Below are positions 5,355-7,010 of a DNA stretch of 7,010 nucleotides, piece after piece. This DNA comes from SFEL01 sp964392455. Lineage in GTDB: Bacteria > Bacillota > Clostridia > Christensenellales > CAG-138. The notes under the pieces are model-generated. The model saw only the letters and a program-made list of their open reading frames with translations. It did no database searches and had not been told where the DNA came from. A program made the position numbers and the translations under genes. Numbering within the stretch: position 1 is the stretch's first letter; every line of letters starts with the position of its first letter. The stretch lies in assembly GCA_964392455.1 (NCBI GenBank), contig CAYMPG010000049.1, positions 1 to 7,010 on the forward strand, read 5' to 3'.

Positions 5355-6878
5355 ATGGATGAAATGAACCTTATCCCGGATAATCAGCAGAAGCCCTCGG
5401 ACGACAGGGCTTCCCTTGATGCGCTGCTGAGCTGGGCAGACAGTGCCCTTGAGGCGCTGGAGCAGGGCAAGGCCCCCCGGCGGCCACAGGATGCTGCCCA
5501 CAGGGAGGATGTCCCCACTGAGCCTGCGGCCGTAGAAGCCGCGCCTGTGGAGGATGCGCCCACTGGGGCCATTGCCCCGGAGGAAGCTGCCCCGGAGGAT
5601 TTCCCTTTGGAGGATGAAGCCCCGGAGGATGAAGCCCCGGAGGACCCTGCGGATATAGCCGACCCTGGGGATGAGGAGCCATTGGATTACAATGACGATG
5701 AGCTGCTCAGGGGCTATGTATGGGATGAGGAAACAGGCCGCCTGTACAGGGTGGATGAGCGGAGCCGCTCCTTTTCCTTCCCATTGGCCTTTGGCATATG
5801 CCTTGGGGTGCTTACCCTCATAGGGGCATTTTACACAGGTGCGCCGGTGCTGCCTGCGGGCGCTGCACAGGATAATTCCATACTTTCCTCAGAGCAGAGC
5901 GAGGACAGCCAGCAAGCTCTGCTGCCCGGTGATACCAGAACCGAGGCGGATACACAGGCTGCGGCAGAGTACATACCCGCCCAGATTCTTTCAGATGGCA
6001 GGGTGGTGGCGGTGATGGCCAGCACAGAGGCGGCCCACGCACTCCTTGAGGATGTGAAGGCGTATTTTAACGATGCGGTATCAGGCCAGGGGGAAAAGGA
6101 AAGCGTATTTGAGGACGGTGTGGAGATACGCCCCCTGCCGGAGGGCACTCAGGAGCAGACCGCCAGCTACGATGAGCTGTTTGCCCTGTTCACCTCGGGG
6201 GATTCACCCATAAGGGTGCGTACCACCCTCACCACGGTGGAAACAAAGACCCTGCCCTTTGAAACCGATACCAAAAAGGACTCCACCCTCATAGAGGGCA
6301 CCCGCATAGTGGCCTACATGGGCAGGGAGGGCAGCCAGACCACCCGCACCCGAACCGTATACATAAACGGAGACCGCAGCACCTCCCGCAGCGGCACTGA
6401 AACGGATACCGTAAAGCCCATGGACATGGTCATATATCAGGGCAGCGAAAAGCTGGATGCTGAGGAGGATTCCCCCGGGCGGCACGAGGGTGAGAAGGGG
6501 CCGGATAAGGGCGAGCTTACCTTTATTGCCCCGGTAAAGGGGAATATTGTGTGCAATTTCGGCCAGCTTTACGGCGTGCTGCATCTGGGGCTGGATTATC
6601 GGCCCGAGGGGGACACGGTATGTGCCAGTGCCCCCGGCACAGTGGTAACGGTGCTTGAGCGGGATGGCTATGGCCTCATGCTGGAGATAGATCACGGAAA
6701 CGGCTTCCTTACCCGCTATGCACAGCTTGATTCCGCAGCCGTTGCCCCCGGGGATACCGTTGCACAGGGGCAGATAATAGCCGCACCCGGCAGCTCCGGC
6801 AATGTGGAGGAAAAGACCCTGCATTTTGAGCTCCGCGTGGACGGCATCGCCTACAATCCCAGGTATTATCTGGATTAA
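5355..6878 (+). CDS. Membrane-anchored G5/M23 (LytM-like) protein, probably non-catalytic
   Basis: Residues 1-140 are a long acidic, Pro/Ala-rich region with five tandem pentapeptides (74-98). A single membrane segment follows at about 142-161, preceded by R132, R136 and R138, predicting a cytoplasmic N-terminus and an outside C-terminus. Residues 205-282 resemble the alpha/beta module that precedes G5 in clostridial wall proteins. A G5 domain covers about 285-363 and an M23 domain 387-507. In M23, the zinc ligands H410, D414 (HLGLD) and H490 are present, but the catalytic histidines are Q457 (YAQL) and T488 (TLHFE). Cleavage of peptidoglycan is therefore doubtful; a binding or activating role, as in SpoIIQ, EnvC or DipM, is more likely. 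GGAG at 5344-5347 sits 7 nt before the ATG, which follows the upstream stop by 1 bp. Confidence 0.88.
   Translation: MDEMNLIPDNQQKPSDDRASLDALLSWADSALEALEQGKAPRRPQDAAHREDVPTEPAAVEAAPVEDAPTGAIAPEEAAPEDFPLEDEAPEDEAPEDPADIADPGDEEPLDYNDDELLRGYVWDEETGRLYRVDERSRSFSFPLAFGICLGVLTLIGAFYTGAPVLPAGAAQDNSILSSEQSEDSQQALLPGDTRTEADTQAAAEYIPAQILSDGRVVAVMASTEAAHALLEDVKAYFNDAVSGQGEKESVFEDGVEIRPLPEGTQEQTASYDELFALFTSGDSPIRVRTTLTTVETKTLPFETDTKKDSTLIEGTRIVAYMGREGSQTTRTRTVYINGDRSTSRSGTETDTVKPMDMVIYQGSEKLDAEEDSPGRHEGEKGPDKGELTFIAPVKGNIVCNFGQLYGVLHLGLDYRPEGDTVCASAPGTVVTVLERDGYGLMLEIDHGNGFLTRYAQLDSAAVAPGDTVAQGQIIAAPGSSGNVEEKTLHFELRVDGIAYNPRYYLD
5574..5648 (+). repeat. Five 15-bp tandem repeats coding an acidic pentapeptide
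   Basis: Five consecutive 15-bp units on the pattern GCCCCGGAGGATGAA encode APEEA, APEDF, PLEDE, APEDE and APEDP (residues 74-98 of the G5/M23 protein). Units four and five share their first eleven bases. A related APVEDAP-type unit lies just upstream. The repeat is in frame, lies in the cytoplasmic region and is likely to vary in copy number between strains. Confidence 0.85.
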
Positions 6879-6892
6879 GGGGGAAAGCTATT

Positions 6893-6962
6893 TATTGTTT
6901 TTTCTTTAAAAGAAAGAACCAAAGAATCGTACTTTTCTTTAAAAGAAAAGTACCAAAAGAAT
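6893..6962 (+). repeat. 70-bp double-palindrome element, second copy, at the operon 3' end
   Basis: This is the reverse complement of 109-178 at 67 of 70 positions. It holds palindromes at 6897-6919 and 6929-6953, joined by CAAAGAATC. It begins 14 nt after the TAA of the G5/M23 gene. The second palindrome is perfect (12-bp arms). In the first, one arm base differs (T6900 opposite G6916), which still allows a G-U pair in the plus-strand transcript. Homology stops at both ends of the 70 bp. Terminator, RNA-end stabiliser and mobile palindrome remain the options. Confidence 0.85.
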
Positions 6963-7010
6963 ATAGTTTGAGAGGGCAATACCAAATAAGCCCCTTTACA
7001 GCACTTTCCA

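Noticed and set aside
5371..5682. Pro/Gly-rich minus-strand open frame
   Set aside because: It is the antisense shadow of the acidic tandem repeats in the G5/M23 gene.
109..6962. Composite transposon bounded by inverted 70-bp repeats
   Set aside because: The interior holds housekeeping genes in two divergent units and no transposase. The repeats follow gene 3' ends at matched distances, and no clear target duplication surrounds the pair.
6996..7010. Possible C-terminus of a minus-strand gene (Trp-Lys-Val-Leu-stop) entering from the right
   Set aside because: Four codons are too few to support a gene. Sequence beyond 7010 would settle it.

Overview
The window looks like chromosomal DNA from a GC-rich, gut-type clostridium (Oscillospiraceae/Ruminococcaceae-like Bacillota). 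The evidence is a DnaD-domain protein paired with a DnaI/DnaC-type helicase loader (a Bacillota replication module), strong GGAGG-type ribosome binding sites, GC-rich genes between very AT-rich intergenic palindromes, and heavy use of ATA for Ile and AGG for Arg. The genus assignment is inference. selB shows that the organism incorporates selenocysteine.

Layout. Positions 1-194 are a non-coding block of stacked palindromes. Positions 195-2108 (minus strand) encode a complete SelB. Positions 2109-2325 are a divergent promoter region. It holds a very good sigma-A promoter for selB, a 24-bp dyad centred on its -35 box, a stable hairpin in the selB leader between a good Shine-Dalgarno and the start codon, and a weaker promoter facing right. 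Positions 2326-6878 (plus strand) are a tight four-gene run: DnaD-like initiation protein, DnaI/DnaC-like loader (ATGA overlap), secreted metallophosphoesterase (26-bp gap), and a membrane-anchored G5/M23 protein (1-bp gap). Positions 6879-7010 hold a second copy of the palindromic repeat.

How the genes work together. The first two genes of the plus-strand run should recruit and load the replicative helicase. The last two act outside the membrane, one a phosphoesterase and one a degenerate LytM-type wall protein. The spacing implies one transcript joining replication initiation to envelope functions, but nothing in the sequence shows a mechanistic link. selB is a separate divergent unit.

Most interesting points. 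(1) A 70-bp two-palindrome element occurs at the 3' end of both transcription units, 16 and 14 nt past the stop codons, in the same orientation relative to transcription, with 67/70 identity and no gaps. (2) The M23 domain keeps its three zinc ligands but has lost both catalytic histidines. (3) The phosphoesterase has lost two His metal ligands that should belong to the same metal site. (4) The DnaD-like protein seems to carry three, not two, C-terminal repeats. (5) The selB leader has a folded-spacer arrangement and its promoter has an operator-like dyad. I see no CRISPR array, tRNA, rRNA, transposase or phage gene. All calls come from reading the sequence; no database search was run.
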